Shown here: one piece after another, positions 1 through 12,026 of the stretch
How the letters are laid out: the number at the start of each line of letters is the position of its first letter
How positions within the stretch are numbered: position 1 is the stretch's first letter
Origin: Hydractinia symbiolongicarpus
Lineage: Eukaryota; Cnidaria; Hydrozoa; Anthoathecata; Hydractiniidae
DNA length: 64,000 nucleotides
Direction of reading: 5' to 3'
Assembly: GCF_029227915.1 (NCBI RefSeq)
Contig: NC_079878.1
Coordinates: 23,957,501 to 24,021,500 of the forward strand
The notes under the pieces: model-generated
The model's database searches: none
What the model was told of the DNA's origin: nothing
Seen by the model: only the letters and a program-made list of their open reading frames with translations
Program-made: the position numbers and the translations under genes

Positions 1-231
1 TTGGTTAAGTAGAGCGGCAGTATAAGACCTGTTTTGCTTATTCTTTTATTACGTGGTTTTATTCTACCATTATTTAACAGCCTTTGTGCAGCGTTAGTTA
101 ACAAACATAAAAACTTTCCGGTTGCTTAACCGAACCCATTCACGTGGTTCGATGAACTCAATGTGCATATTCCTTCAATCCAAATCATTTTGTTGCATAA
201 AATCAGTATTTTAAACATTCGTTAACTATAG

Positions 232-1452
232 ATCAATCATGCATTATGATGAAAATGCGTGGACAGGTGGCACCAAATACAAATCAATTATAGCCATTAA
301 TCCAGCCGACCAAAAATACTTGAAGAAATCCTACAATCGTAAATCTGGATTCAGCGAACTTGACATAAAGCAAATTCGGTTGATGTATAAATGCAACGGT
401 AGGGAAAATTGTTTTCCGCACTTCTGTTCCACTGAAAATAAGTGAGGGTGCGGCACATGTGCGTTGTGAATAACTAAATAATTAAAAGCTACGCAAATTT
501 AAAAGAGTGCATAAAAAGAGTAAAAGAGTATATAAAACATTGTTTTTTTTTGTAGATTATTTATCGGTCGCCTGTGAAGTTTTAGAATTTTTGAAAAGGG
601 AAAAAATACGAGAAATGCTCTAACTCATCAAGAATAACATTGAAAAAGATTATAATTTTAAAATATCAAAATTTGGTTAAAGTCTCATATGACCTTACCT
701 GACCTTAAATGCCTTATAATTATAATGTCCTTATAATTTTTAAATTTGCCCTCGTGATAACGTTTCTAGGATTGGCTTTGTTAATAGAACTGTAATTAGA
801 ACTTAATATTTCTGTCATGTGACACTTGTTACATAGGTAACATTGACATAAAAGATAAACCCTTGTAGCGTTGTTAAAGGAAGACTCCAATTAGTAAAAA
901 AAAGACATTTCTAGAACTTTCTCAAAAGAAAATACCAAAGAAAATAGAAACTGAGTTCAATTAGTTTTATGAGAGCACCTATTAAATCAAATGCTAATTT
1001 TTTTTTTATTATTATTATAGGCAACATTCCACCGACTGGACAACCGACAGGTACCGATAATTGTTAGCGATTTGAAAATAGAGTGTGTTTGGAGTTGGTT
1101 AAGTTTCACCAATAAGTAACTTTTACTAAAGCGTTGGATGGTTTTCATAAGTTAACCACAAGTGCGCTCGTCTTTCTCTAAATGTTTCCTCTAATTTTTT
1201 TCACGCACATAGCATCATTTTCAACATACATGCATTTTATATTATTTACTTTATATTTACTTAAAGAAAATCCAGATCATTTAAAAAATAATAAATTGTC
1301 TTGATAAAGGAAATGTTGCGTTTTTAGAGCCAAGATGTGTTGATTATTATGCTCAGTGTTCGAAGTATACACGTTACTGTACTAGCCCTGTGGGTAGTGG
1401 TACTCGAAAATGGATGGAGGAAGACTGCAGAAAAACGTGTGCTTTTTGCTGA
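232..1452 (+). CDS. Astacin metalloprotease with ShKT domain, 3' end only (partial)
   Basis: The last three exons of a secreted zinc endopeptidase are visible: 232..398, 1021..1050 and 1328..1452, stop TGA at 1450. Exon one starts after TATAG with the astacin Met-turn SIMHY and ends in a helix-like [14 protein letters not shown] segment, the usual end of the catalytic domain. A 30-nt exon encodes a Pro/Gly/Thr linker. The last exon encodes a six-cysteine ShKT domain (CVDYYAQC ... CRKTCAFC). All junctions are phase 1. The HExxHxxGxxH zinc motif must lie upstream of the window. The next gene repeats the same exon sizes (30-nt linker, about 125-nt ShKT exon), so the two are tandem duplicates. 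Astacins with ShKT tails are known from Hydra and Podocoryna; the substrate cannot be told from sequence. AATAAA lies 30 nt past the stop. Confidence 0.85.
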
Positions 1453-1481
1453 GATATGTTGCTTGTAACATTTGACAACAA

Positions 1482-1487
1482 AATAAA
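1482..1487 (+). promoter_or_regulatory. Polyadenylation signal AATAAA of the first astacin gene
   Basis: A canonical AATAAA lies about 30 bases after the TGA at 1450-1452, on the same strand. This implies a very short 3' UTR. Confidence 0.6.
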
Positions 1488-2011
1488 GTTAAAACCTGAA
1501 AGATAATATTGCAAAAATATCCAAAATTTGTTTTCTATTTACCAATAAAATAATGCTATTATTATTATTTTTATAATTATTAAATTGGATATTTATACAG
1601 GATGACTATTCGAGTACTAAATACTGTTTAAGATAGGTCCTGCGTACATCTATCGATAGGTACATCTATCTGATTTTTTTAAAGCAACAAATTCAGCATT
1701 CGTAGATCGATACGAAAGGTATGGCGAGATACTAACTATAGTCAATTTCTAGTGAATTTCTTTTCAGCTTTAAAAAAACATAAAAATAAAATGAGAAAAC
1801 ATTTTCATGTAACACAAACACTTCTTTAAAAGCAGACATTAAATGCAGCTTGTCAAATAAAAATACTTATTTCTTTTCAAAGGATACCTTGCATTATTGA
1901 ATTAAAAAAACCTAAAATTTGATCAGATTGTCAGCTATTTTTGCTTTAAATTTGTTACTCCTTGTAAACATGAAGTAATTGTAGAAGCAGAAGTCTGAGA
2001 TAGACAGCAGG

Positions 2012-5000
2012 ATGTATTTTCATTGGTTCTTGGTGGCTTGTTTTTCGCTGTTTTTATTAACACAAGCTATTTTACCGAATGAAGGTACGTACTTTCTCAT
2101 CTTTGTAAATCAGTTCTAAATTTTATTCTCTAAGCTATGTTTAAACTCGGACAGATGATTTTGTCATGTGATGCCGACTTATCTAAACTAGTTGGCATTC
2201 CGTGAATAAATCCACGGTTTCACCCGTCCTTTATACCGCATTTCGTGTGTCTCGCTACCGCGGTACCATTTTGAGACTAACGGAAGACAGGTATTATTAA
2301 ACAGAGTGTCCTAATTTCGTTCATACTTACAAGTTTGTTTTTCTCATTTCCTGTGGATTTACTCCAGAGCAGATCGAGTACATATGCCAAAAGATGCTGT
2401 CCTTTAACTTTTAATTGGTGGATCATTTGCGCTGTAAACGTGACCCACAATGCCCCACAATTCCTGTTTCGATTCTAAAGTTTTCCGCTTCTGTTTAACA
2501 CTTTCGCGATTACAAGGGACAGATGAGAGAGCAGAAACCAAACATGTTTTAGTGCCAAGAAAACCCATAGAAAAACAAAATAATTGTGATTTCATTCCAA
2601 TTCTATTCTAGATAATTCAGTCTGTATAAAACGTAAAAGAAGGTTTCAGCGTTTTAAGTTATATAGGTGTTGGTTCTACTTTTTGAATAAAGTCATCTTG
2701 TAGATCAAATTAAATATTTAATTTGAAAGAATGCTGCAGACCGCATCATTTTTCATGTAGCAAAAAGATTTTTGTAAACATCCGCTTTCTGTGGTAGTCT
2801 CTTTCTTTTTTTCCTCAAAACATTACCAAATTCATGTTTCTAAAACAACAAGTTTTTGTCTTACGTAAAACTGCATTATCATGAACGTGTTCCAACTTAC
2901 CTTATTATGAGAACTTGTTTTAAGTAAGGATAATAGAATTAACTAAAGAATACATAACATTTAATGGTTTCCAATAAACTCCATGCTAGTAGTACAACAC
3001 TTTAACTGTGCAACTGTCGTGGGTTTTAAAAAAAAAATTATGCGACTGCTGTGAGACTGTTGTCCGACGCTTCTTTCAATGTGTTTTTGTTCCATAATTA
3101 AAAATACATATTTGATCTGAAATTGATAGACTAACCAGTCAATGAGGGGTCGAACCTTTCCAAAGAAAGATATAGTAATAACAAAAAACTCGAACAGGAA
3201 AAGTCTACTTTGCAGTTTGTTACAATTTATTGATAAATTTTGGTCTTCTTTGAAGCAATTTCAAATTGCCATCTCTTAAATAATAGCGTTCGTCTGTCTG
3301 TGTATCCACAAAAGGCGCGTCCTTTTACAGAAACACGAAATGCGATATATAAAGGACGGGCGGCCGCGTGGATTTTTCCACGGTTTAACGGCTAGTCTTC
3401 ATAATAATAGCCGTCGTGTGCGTGTCTCTGCGCAGAATCTTACTGCAGTAGCACTCACGAAATGCGGTAAATAATGGGCAGGCGAATCCGTAGATTATTC
3501 TAATAATGACTGCTGTGCTTTTAGACAATCTAGAAAGTTGAAATTTGGGACAAATTTCTCATAGTCTTATAGGTGGGCAAGAAAAAAAAATTTAAACCTT
3601 TAATCAAATTTTTAAACAGCATTATATCTTGTTATTTAAAACAAAGGTCTTATGAACGATGCTTTTATTTCTTTTCTAGTCAATAAAAACCTTTTCTCTG
3701 TAAAGCAAAACCATTACGCAGTATTTTTTATTTATTCTCTACAATAGAAGCTAACGCTAAAATCCAAGAAGGGTTTCGCCAAGCTGTTCAGCATTACAAG
3801 GAACATACATGTATAAGATTCATCAAAAGACAACCCTACCATCATCAATATATCTACTTCCACAAAGGGTTCGGGTGAGTGAATGTAATTTTAACACATT
3901 TCAGTCATTGTTATATATAATAAGTAGATAATAGTTTTGATAATAGTCTAGAAATGTTATATGATTTTCTCCGTTTTAGTGACTTTCACAATGTGTTACC
4001 TGTCCTGAATGCATAAATGCACTGAATAGAAGCCCTTAGTGCAATTCGTAGCCTAGCTATTTTCGGCTTGCCCACAAAAGCAACATTACCAGGCATCAAA
4101 TACATCTTTCCCACTTTTTTCAAATCAAGAAAGACCTATATAATTCACTGTTTCTCTAGGTGTTCCTCTCATATTGGACCAAACGGTGGAGTTCGAAAGG
4201 TGTCGTTAGATCCAAATCGAGGCTGTTACAAAAGAGATGTTATAGTTCACGAGGTTATGCATGCCCTGGGTATGTTGAAGCAGTTATTAAAAATATTTCG
4301 CTTATAACGGGAAACCAAAAGAATGTGGTGTGAAGGGACATTTTTTGAGATAAAAATTCTTCACTAAAAAGATTTTTTTTCACTAAATTAACGCAGCCTT
4401 GCGATAAAAAAAAAATGATTGAAAAACAAGGTGATTAGCTACACATTGGCCATAATATTTATATCCATATAAATATAAGTGCTTTTGAGATATGACTTGT
4501 ATATTTAGGTTTCTGGCATGAACAAAGTCGACCAGATAGAGATAATTACATCACTATCGTTTGGGAAAATGTTCCTCAAAGTAAAAATGTTTTGTTAACT
4601 GTTGAAGTGTTAAAAATAAATAATTCTATTTAAGCATAATTTGGTCAGATTTCGGTAATAGAAACTGTTACAAGGCCAAAACATCGCGAAATAAGCCTTT
4701 CGCTTATGCGGTTTCTAATTTTAAGGAACAAGAAATTACTCATTAGTGAAACTATATTCCTTATATAAATATGTTATCCCTTCTGTTGGCAGGTTTCTTG
4801 AAATATTTTAGGTGCACGAAACAATTTTAGAAAATACGGGCGTGATAAAATCGACAGTCTTGGAGTAGATTACGATTTAAGGTAGGAAAGCAAATTGTCT
4901 TTACATGAGGGTGTCACTTGTTTACAACTTATTCCACTTCCGATACACTGGGGAAGGAGCTGATTTGGTAAAAATGAGTTATTTATTACCCTTTTTTAGT

Positions 5001-6053
5001 TTTATATTTGTTACCAGCTTCAAAAGCAGATTTCTTTCACCTGCAAAATATTTGGTGCAATGTCCACCATGGTTACTTTTTGATGGTATTTTCAACTCTT
5101 TATTTAGATCCATCATGCACTACTCACAAAGTTCTTTCACCTCTAGAAATAGATTTACGATAAAAACAAAGGACCCGAAATTACAACATCTATTAAATGA
5201 TGATCGCTCGAATGTTGGATTGAGCGCACTTGATATTAAGCAGATCAGATTGCTGTACAAATGCAATGGTAGATTTTTTGGAGTTTTATTATTACTATTT
5301 GTTAGCCTGTGGAAAAATCCACGGGTTCGCCCGTCGCAGCTAAGCTACCATTTTGCGTGACAGACAGACGGACGGACGGACACACGTATACGGGCATTAT
5401 AATATAGATTATTATTATTTTTTATGAGATGATTTATAGCTCTGACAGAGTTCTCCAATCAATTGGTATTATTTATTTTTATTTTTTTTTTTTTTTTTAA
5501 CCATGGAGGTTTTTCCACCTGCATGCTCTAACATACATCTGAATAAATTTAGTTAATGTTGTCTCGGAAATGTTTATTTGTTTTTGTTATTTTAGCTATT
5601 ATATATTATTTTTTTATTCTTATAACGTTTTATTTTATTTCTAGGGAACAATCCTGTCACAGGTGGTCCAACAAGTAAGCATAATCTTTTATTTTTGTGT
5701 CTCTTTTTCTTATTTTACCTAAACATGCTTCATAATTATTTTCTGCGAATTAAATGTTTTCTACAACAAAGAATCTCCAAAAATTAATATAAAGTCCCTG
5801 TTTTAATTAATATCCAAAAGCATACCGCAAAGTTGATCTGTACTTCATATTTATATTATCATTTTCTTTATCTGCATAATTCTTCAATATTCTTTTTCTT
5901 CAATATTTTCTATTTTTTCTTAAAGTGCCATCCTGCATCGATTACCAAGATCAGTGTGCGAGATATAAAGATTATTGCTCGCGTCCAAAGACAGACGCAT
6001 TGCGCAAATGGGTTGATGAACAATGCAGAAAAACATGTGGAATTTGCACCTAA
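2012..6053 (+). CDS. Astacin metalloprotease with ShKT domain (second tandem copy)
   Basis: Eight exons with matching phases: 2012..2084, 3748..3874, 4160..4269, 4509..4580, 4812..4881, 5108..5268, 5645..5674, 5926..6053 (256 aa, TAA at 6051). Exon 1 encodes a signal peptide ([16 protein letters not shown]). Exon 2 carries the astacin TCIRF segment. Exons 3-4 give the zinc motif [15 protein letters not shown], with the three histidines and the catalytic Glu. Exon 6 starts with the Met-turn SIMHY, which supplies the Tyr ligand. Exon 8 is a ShKT domain (CIDYQDQC ... CRKTCGIC). The product is expected to be a secreted zinc endopeptidase. Oddly, the propeptide and the mature N-terminal W..G..(I/V)PY stretch are absent: exon 1 splices in phase to exon 2, and I found no exon for them in 2085..3747. 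That intron holds three Helitron-like copies. Either an exon was missed or the gene has lost it. Confidence 0.85.
2188..2305 (-). mobile_element. Short nonautonomous Helitron-like element
   Basis: Read on the minus strand it begins with TCTG.TTAATAATA, contains the family motif for AAAGGACGGGTGAAACCGTGG, forms a hairpin around CCGTGGATTTATTCACGG and ends in CTAG followed by T. A 3' hairpin a few bases before CTRR, a 5' TC and insertion beside T are the classical Helitron signs. It lies in the first intron of the astacin gene. Confidence 0.6.
3272..3395 (+). mobile_element. Short nonautonomous Helitron-like element
   Basis: It begins TCTCTTAAATAATAGCG, contains AAAGGACGGGCGGCC, has the hairpin CGTGGATTTTTCCACGG, and ends in GGCTAG. 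It is directly followed by another TC-start copy. Confidence 0.6.
3396..3505 (+). mobile_element. Degraded Helitron-like copy, head-to-tail with the previous one
   Basis: It starts TCTTCATAATAATAGCCGTCG immediately after the CTAG of the preceding copy and keeps GGGCAGGCGAATCCGTAGATTATTC near its end, but the terminal hairpin and CTAG have decayed. The right limit is approximate. Confidence 0.45.
5295..5408 (-). mobile_element. Short nonautonomous Helitron-like element
   Basis: On the minus strand it begins TCTATATTATAATGCCCG, then GTCCGTCCGTC, and ends with the hairpin CGTGGATTTTTCCACAGG and a decayed CTATT-side terminus. It starts 27 bases after the end of an astacin exon (5268), so the intron donor side is intact. 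Confidence 0.6.
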
Positions 6054-8131
6054 CTTTGTAATTAGTTATCAGAATTCTTATGAAAAAAAATCTTATTACG
6101 AAAGAATTATTTTTCTTTGCCTTCCGAATGGGTTACAATGTTAAAAGTATGTGGGTGTAATAACAGAGTGGGTTAATAACATTACGCTTAATCGAATTTA
6201 GTAAAAAAAATAAAACAAGTGATTATACACTTTCTCTAAAAAATGAGTCTGTAATTTCTCCTCATAGAAATGGTCGAGCCCATGGAGAGATTATGAAACG
6301 AAAACAATGAGCACTTTTCTAAACTCGGAGGTGTATTAATGCGTCGTCATGCGATACCTTTTCCCTAAATTATAAGACAATGCGCGTTATCAATGCGTGG
6401 TATATGTGATAAACATAGCATCTGCAAGGGTTAGAGGAAAAAGGATAAAAAAAATATAGCCTTTGTTATTTTTCTACACTAAAACAATAATATTTGCCTT
6501 TCCTTTTTTTTTTTAAAGATAACGACAGGTCTAATCTATATACACCTCTGTTGTTCTTGTTGTTTTTTTACTCTATGTACATGTAGGCAAAAACATGTAC
6601 GTTACATTCCCAATTATTGACTTCTCTGACAACAACAATTAGGTATTAGAATATTCAAATGAACAGAATAATAATTAAAGAAATTAAAAGAACAGTGAAA
6701 GAAAAAGTTTCAATTGTATTTTAATTAGGTTATTGAGTGAGACGATAATTAAGTACAAGATAACGGTTGAGGATGTACTGAAAGTAGAGATTTGAAAGAA
6801 CTTCGGGTGCAATTTTAACACCACATTCATTCAAAGCAGAGTTTACATTCACGAGGTTAAATCCGTTGTGTTTTGAAAATTTGGTGCTAAAACAGAGCGT
6901 AAATATATAATAGCAGTGAGTACAAATAAAGGACAAGGAGTTAACGAAATAGCAAAAATAATATATTTAAAGCTGATATAGAACAAGCAGATCAATGAAG
7001 GTCGTTTTTTGGCTTCTTTTTTACTTCTTATTTATTTCTTGCCAGCATTATTTGCAATTATGCAATTTATACTATCGATTATATGGGTATGCCTATCGTG
7101 AGAACATAAAAGAAACGCGGATTGCAAAACTCCTCGTGCGGTTGTACAAAGATATTAAATTTTTCTGTAAAGGGTTTAATAAAATTAATTCTAACAAAGG
7201 CGCTGGTTAGGTAGTTGACTCGCTGGCTTTATGAAATACGCTACGATATGAAGTTTTCCTGTAACCGCGAATTACCTGATAGAGACTTATACATGGGATA
7301 GCCTTTTCCTTGTGTATTCTTTAATTTAGTAATGCAATAAAATTATAAGAAAATACAAACTCTAATAGTTTTAAAGAAACATTAAAACTTTAGCTCATTA
7401 CGCTTGTGGAACTTACCACTGGTTAAAATGTGGTACGCATTTCGGACGTCACTATTTGTGGGTCCTTAGTATTGCTGGCTTTTGACACACAAACGGAAAA
7501 GATATGACTATTATTGTAAAGAAGTATTGCAAAACTACATTACTTATATCAAACATATCTTATTTCAGATAATTATAAATACTGTTTCTCGTCCATTTTT
7601 TATCTCGCAGGACGCAACCTTTTTTGTTGCATGTAACACAAAATTGAATATCACTTCGTGAAACGAGTTTTAGAATTAGTTATTTATATTAGCAGAAAAG
7701 AACATAGAAGTATTACGAGATATGCTTCTTACCGGTTCCATTATAGTGCACTGACCAGCAGCTTTGCTTTACCTTTTTAACATAAAATGAACTGTGATTT
7801 ACATCTCTCAATCCATCCTATTTATATCAATTAGAAGTTAAACTTCCTCAAAACAAATTTAGAATCTCGGCACGAAAGATCTTATCCGCCACTTTCAGAT
7901 CATAGTATGATCATGGATTTGATTTAATTACTGGTTTTTCAAGAATGGGAATGACCCTATTGTTCGCAAAGTATGTCATGTGATGCAAATTTTTAATCAT
8001 TCAAGGGCCTGGCTTGACGCTTTGTAAGCCATATTTTGTTGTACCAAACATTTTTCTGCCTAACATACTATTTCATTACAGCAAATATGTTAAACCTTCC
8101 AGAAAGAGAACCTCGCTTTAAATAGACAGAA
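6054..8131. other. Intergenic stretch without a supported gene
   Basis: AT-rich sequence after the astacin gene. The only noticeable item is a 71-codon frame at 6995..7210 (+) whose first 20 residues are hydrophobic (MKVVFWLLFYFLFIS). It could be a signal peptide, but nothing else supports it. The rest shows no domain, repeat array or RNA gene to my eye. Confidence 0.4.
6209..6214 (+). promoter_or_regulatory. Polyadenylation signal AATAAA of the second astacin gene
   Basis: AATAAA about 155 bases after the TAA at 6051-6053, inside an A-rich stretch. Confidence 0.45.
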
Positions 8132-9433
8132 ATGAATGCTTTAAACTGTTATGGTAAGTTTTATTGCAAGGCGAATGTCTTAATTTATTTCTAACGCGTG
8201 CTGCAATAGCCTTGTGGACCACAGGATCAAAATTTTGGACCTATGAATTGAATCAAAATTGTAAAAGTTCACACTCTTGAACTTTTTTGAACAGTTCGCT
8301 TAAAAACAATCATTGCATAACGTAGATTTGCCTGATTAATGAGAATTTAAACTTAGAATAAAATGCCAACGGAGCTATGTGTCAAGTTTAAAGTCTTTAG
8401 TTAATCCTTTGTTGCTGATTTTGTGGGGAAAAATATTGTGTCTCAGGAACTAAGAAAATCTAGCTTATTATTAAAAATTTTTATCATATGTTTTTCTTTG
8501 TCATCTCAATGATTCTCATGCAATGAAGGCTTCATAATAAAATTATTAGGAGTGAAAGGTGCAGCACAATTAATTTAAGGCTTCATCAACAGTTTAGTTC
8601 CAAAGGGGCAACGTCACATATGGAAGAATAGAATACTGGTGAACCTAAAAGTGTTGCAAAGATGATAGCTAATTGAGTTGGACTAAACGTTAATTGAGTG
8701 GAACCTCTTGCTTCTCGGGCAATTGTCCTGTGTTATTAATCTGATAATATCTTCCCAGAATTGGCTGTAGACTAAGCAAGGATACTACCTCCTTGCGATA
8801 TACCACAAAGGCTAACATGTAACAACGAGATATCAGCGAATAATGCACAAAAGGAGCTGGTGTACCAGCTAACCAATCATATGTACTGTTTCCTTCTTTT
8901 GGCTATCGTGACACAAGTTTGAACCATCACAGAGCTGTATTCAATAGAGAGCTTTTGAGACAATGCTATTTGCCCACAGTTCAGAGATAGCAATTAATAC
9001 GCAAAGAGTCAGATAAGAACAAACCTAGATTAGAAGAAAGCAAGGATTCTTAAATGGTGGGAGGAATAATGTTTGCAACAAAGTCGACATTTAGTTGCAC
9101 AAAGGAAATACAGCTAGCCTACGTCTATACGTATCTTAAAATTGTTTTCAGCATCAACCCTGATATGAATATAAGCTAATAAAAACGCTTGCTTCATCAA
9201 CTTCCTTCAGTTCAATAATTCAAATTGATACAAAGAAATCGTCTCAAATTAAGTGATTCACTTATTTATCATTTTCAGTAATGTAGTATTGTATTTAGTG
9301 ACTTGTCACACTAACTTCGTTCCGGGAGCTATTTTCCTCTTTTTTAGATAATCTCGGACGGCGAGCCGAAATTGTCAGAAATAGAAAAAGAGCCCTGGAG
9401 AGGAAGCTGTTGGTACATACTCATTATGACTAG
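8132..9433 (+). CDS. Possible two-exon microprotein gene (35 codons)
   Basis: An ATG at 8132 opens a 22-nt coding segment (MNALNCY) that ends at 8153 before a consensus GTAAGT donor, in phase 1. At 9348, after CTCTTTTTTAG, an acceptor opens a frame in the matching phase that encodes a strongly basic stretch (NLGRRAEIVRNRKRALERKL) and stops at 9431-9433. AATAAA-like signals follow near 9524 and 9552. The joined product would be about 35 aa with no known domain. The basic end loosely resembles the C-terminus of the secreted gene at 28 kb (AKRRIALKQQLER), which may be chance. More exons could lie in the 1.2-kb intron. The splice signals are good, but the case is weak without transcripts. Confidence 0.3.
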
Positions 9434-11334
9434 CTGATAACTTCAATGCTCTTTACTTTTACTCAAAAATTAGTGAATAAAATAGACAGCAGATTGTTCC
9501 ATGTGCTTTAATGGGACAATAAAAGTTAAATACCAGTGACTTTTGTATAATAAAATTTAAAAATTAAGACGCAAAACATACAATAAACAAGATAATTTTT
9601 AAAAAAAAACACATTCCCTTTTCCTATTAGAGACACACACAACTTGAGAATTGATATACAAGTAGTGTGTAAAATAAAAGCGTCATTTTATTTTTGGCCA
9701 TGTGGTCAAGTCAGTAAAACTGGAAATATTGCAATTAATTGATTGCAGCAATAGTTAACTACTTTTGAAGAAGGCTGAAAGGTTGCGGTTGAATTAAACC
9801 ATTGTCATAGACATATTCTATGGAGCGCCAACATGACCATATTTCCTTATAAATTTATCACAGTGGTTTTTCATCAAAAAAAAAATAATACTAATATTGT
9901 GAGGCATATATTCCTGAGCAAGTATAAAAATACAATTACCCCGCCCTTTAAAGCGTCCAAAACAGTGTAAAATCAAATGGGCGTTCTTTCGTCCTTATGA
10001 CACGCTGCTGTATATTTGTGCTTGATTGGGGCGCAAAAAGATTGCAAGTTAATGTAATGTAACTATCGAATTAAAAAAAACTCGGCTTTTAATTCGTTCT
10101 GTAAAATCAAAACAACATCACAAAAAAACTCCTCGTTGTTGTAATCAACAACTCAATGTAATCAACAAGTTGATTTTTAGGATTATTTTCTTAATCACTT
10201 TGTTCAACCGAAAAAAAGAGCCTGCGTAATCTCTTCAAGACTTGACGCTGTTCGAGAATTAAATTTAGTGAGTGGAGTCATTTATTTTTATTCTGTATTT
10301 TAATTCTGTTTACATCAGAAACATTTAAAATCATATTAAAAGGAAAAATTATTAATAGGAAATCAAACAATTTCGGAGCTACTAAAATAACAAAATCAAG
10401 TAGTGCAAAATCCCAGCTACAAGAAATAGCTGAACGTATTTTCAAAATCGGTTTAGATTATTCTATCGATATTAATATATAGACCTACCTGGAAAAGCAA
10501 ATCGTTTGGCAGATAAAACAAGTAAATATTTTGATTACAATACAGGGGATTACAAGGATTACAATACAGGGAGATTCCTAGGTTTTGCAATTTGCGAAGT
10601 AAAATCCTGTCTTAATATTATAAGCAATCTTAAGTTTCACCAGGACGGCTAAACCTAACCAAATAAGGGAAGCTATAAATGGTGTTATCTTAACTAGAGT
10701 GAATCGTGATTATTCTGACGAGCGCTAGTTTCACAAGCCTTGTTTTAATTTCCTGTATATTTTGATCTAATTTTGTTTGTTTACTTGTTACTCTTTGTTT
10801 ACTCTTTAATCAATTGCCATTTAATGTAAGGCAGTTTAGATTTTAATCTTAAGGTTTCAGACACAGTTTTTCAATTTTCTAATGAAACCACTGACGTATA
10901 TTACTGAAGGTAGTGAATTAAACAAGCCTGGCATAAGACTGTCACCAAACGACAGCATCTGTAGTCTATCGCAGGTCTTGTATAACGATTCGTTTGTGTA
11001 AACCTAATCAACATAAATCATACGTGAGAAAACATTTTACGCGTGAAGAGAAAATCATTTTGCGTTTTATGGGAGTTTCAGAGAACTTTGTAGATCTCGG
11101 GTTATATATGTGCTTACACTTTAACAGCCTTTTATTTGGCAACGAAGTATTAATTTAATCAAGTGACAAAAATCCAAAATTAACTTTAGCAGGTTTACTG
11201 CATGTCATTGTTTCACAGAGCGTCGATTTTATCAGAGACGAACATAATAAGAAGGAATCGTTATCGTTACGAAGTTCAAAATCTCCTCTCTTAACTAAGA
11301 AGTCCCATCATGAAATAGGATTTTCTTACTGTAG
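9434..11334. other. Intergenic stretch, nothing supported
   Basis: AT-rich DNA with homopolymer runs. No frame above about 60 codons with a recognisable domain and no repeat array. A short open stretch near 10385-10485 is described under the rejected items. Confidence 0.4.
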
Positions 11335-12026
11335 AGGCGGATTTCCACTTCGAAGTCTTTTGACGGGAACGGGAACGGAAAATAAACAGACGGGAACGGA
11401 AAAAAATTAACTTCAAATGAAACAAAAACGCAAGGGAAAAAATTAAAAAACGAAACAAATATGGCAGCTTTTCTTCAAAAGTTGAGCCGAAGAACTTTGT
11501 ATTTATTATTGTTGTTACTTAAAAAAGGAAAGAAATAAATATAAAAAAATATATAATAAAAAAATATGAGTCTGGCAACTTTTTAGGATCGGGATAGTTT
11601 CTCACTTTCTTGATTAGTTCGACTTCCCAATTTTTTTCTTCATTTTTCTTTCGATTCTTTCAACACATTTACACTGGTTGCATCCTGGATTTGACTGGTA
11701 TTACTATTAAATCACTATTGGGAAATACCACGCTACTATTGTTCGCTTTCTTGAACGAAGGTTGAGTTGTAATTATCTATGAAATTATCATCTTCGTACT
11801 CGTACTGCAACGCCATCTTGAATCGAATGTTTTTCTGAGTTTGCAAAAATAACAGGATCTTCCTATCCTGCCAGCTCTCGGAAAAAAGTTGGATTCGATT
11901 CAACTTTTTCCCGGGACAGAAAGGACAGGAAAATTTTCACGTGGGAAAGCAAAAAAAGTGAACTGCGCATGCTCACGTAATCATTTTCCCGTTCCCGTCA
12001 AAAAACTTGGAAATGGAAATCTGCCT
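11335..12026. mobile_element. MITE-like element with long terminal inverted repeats
   Basis: The left end (AGGCGGATTTCCACTTC, then TTTTGACGGGAACGGGAA) is matched in inverse by the right end (TTCCCGTTCCCGTCAAAA, then GGAAATGGAAATCTGCCT). That gives roughly 45 bp of about 85-90 % inverted similarity enclosing about 690 bp. An inner fold-back (GGAAAAAAGTTG / CAACTTTTTCC) lies at 11880-11912. There is no transposase frame, so it is nonautonomous. The target duplication is unclear. Confidence 0.6.

Noticed and set aside
10385-10485. Short open stretch with SAKSQLQEIAERIFKIG
   Set aside because: Only about 30 codons, with no convincing splice sites.
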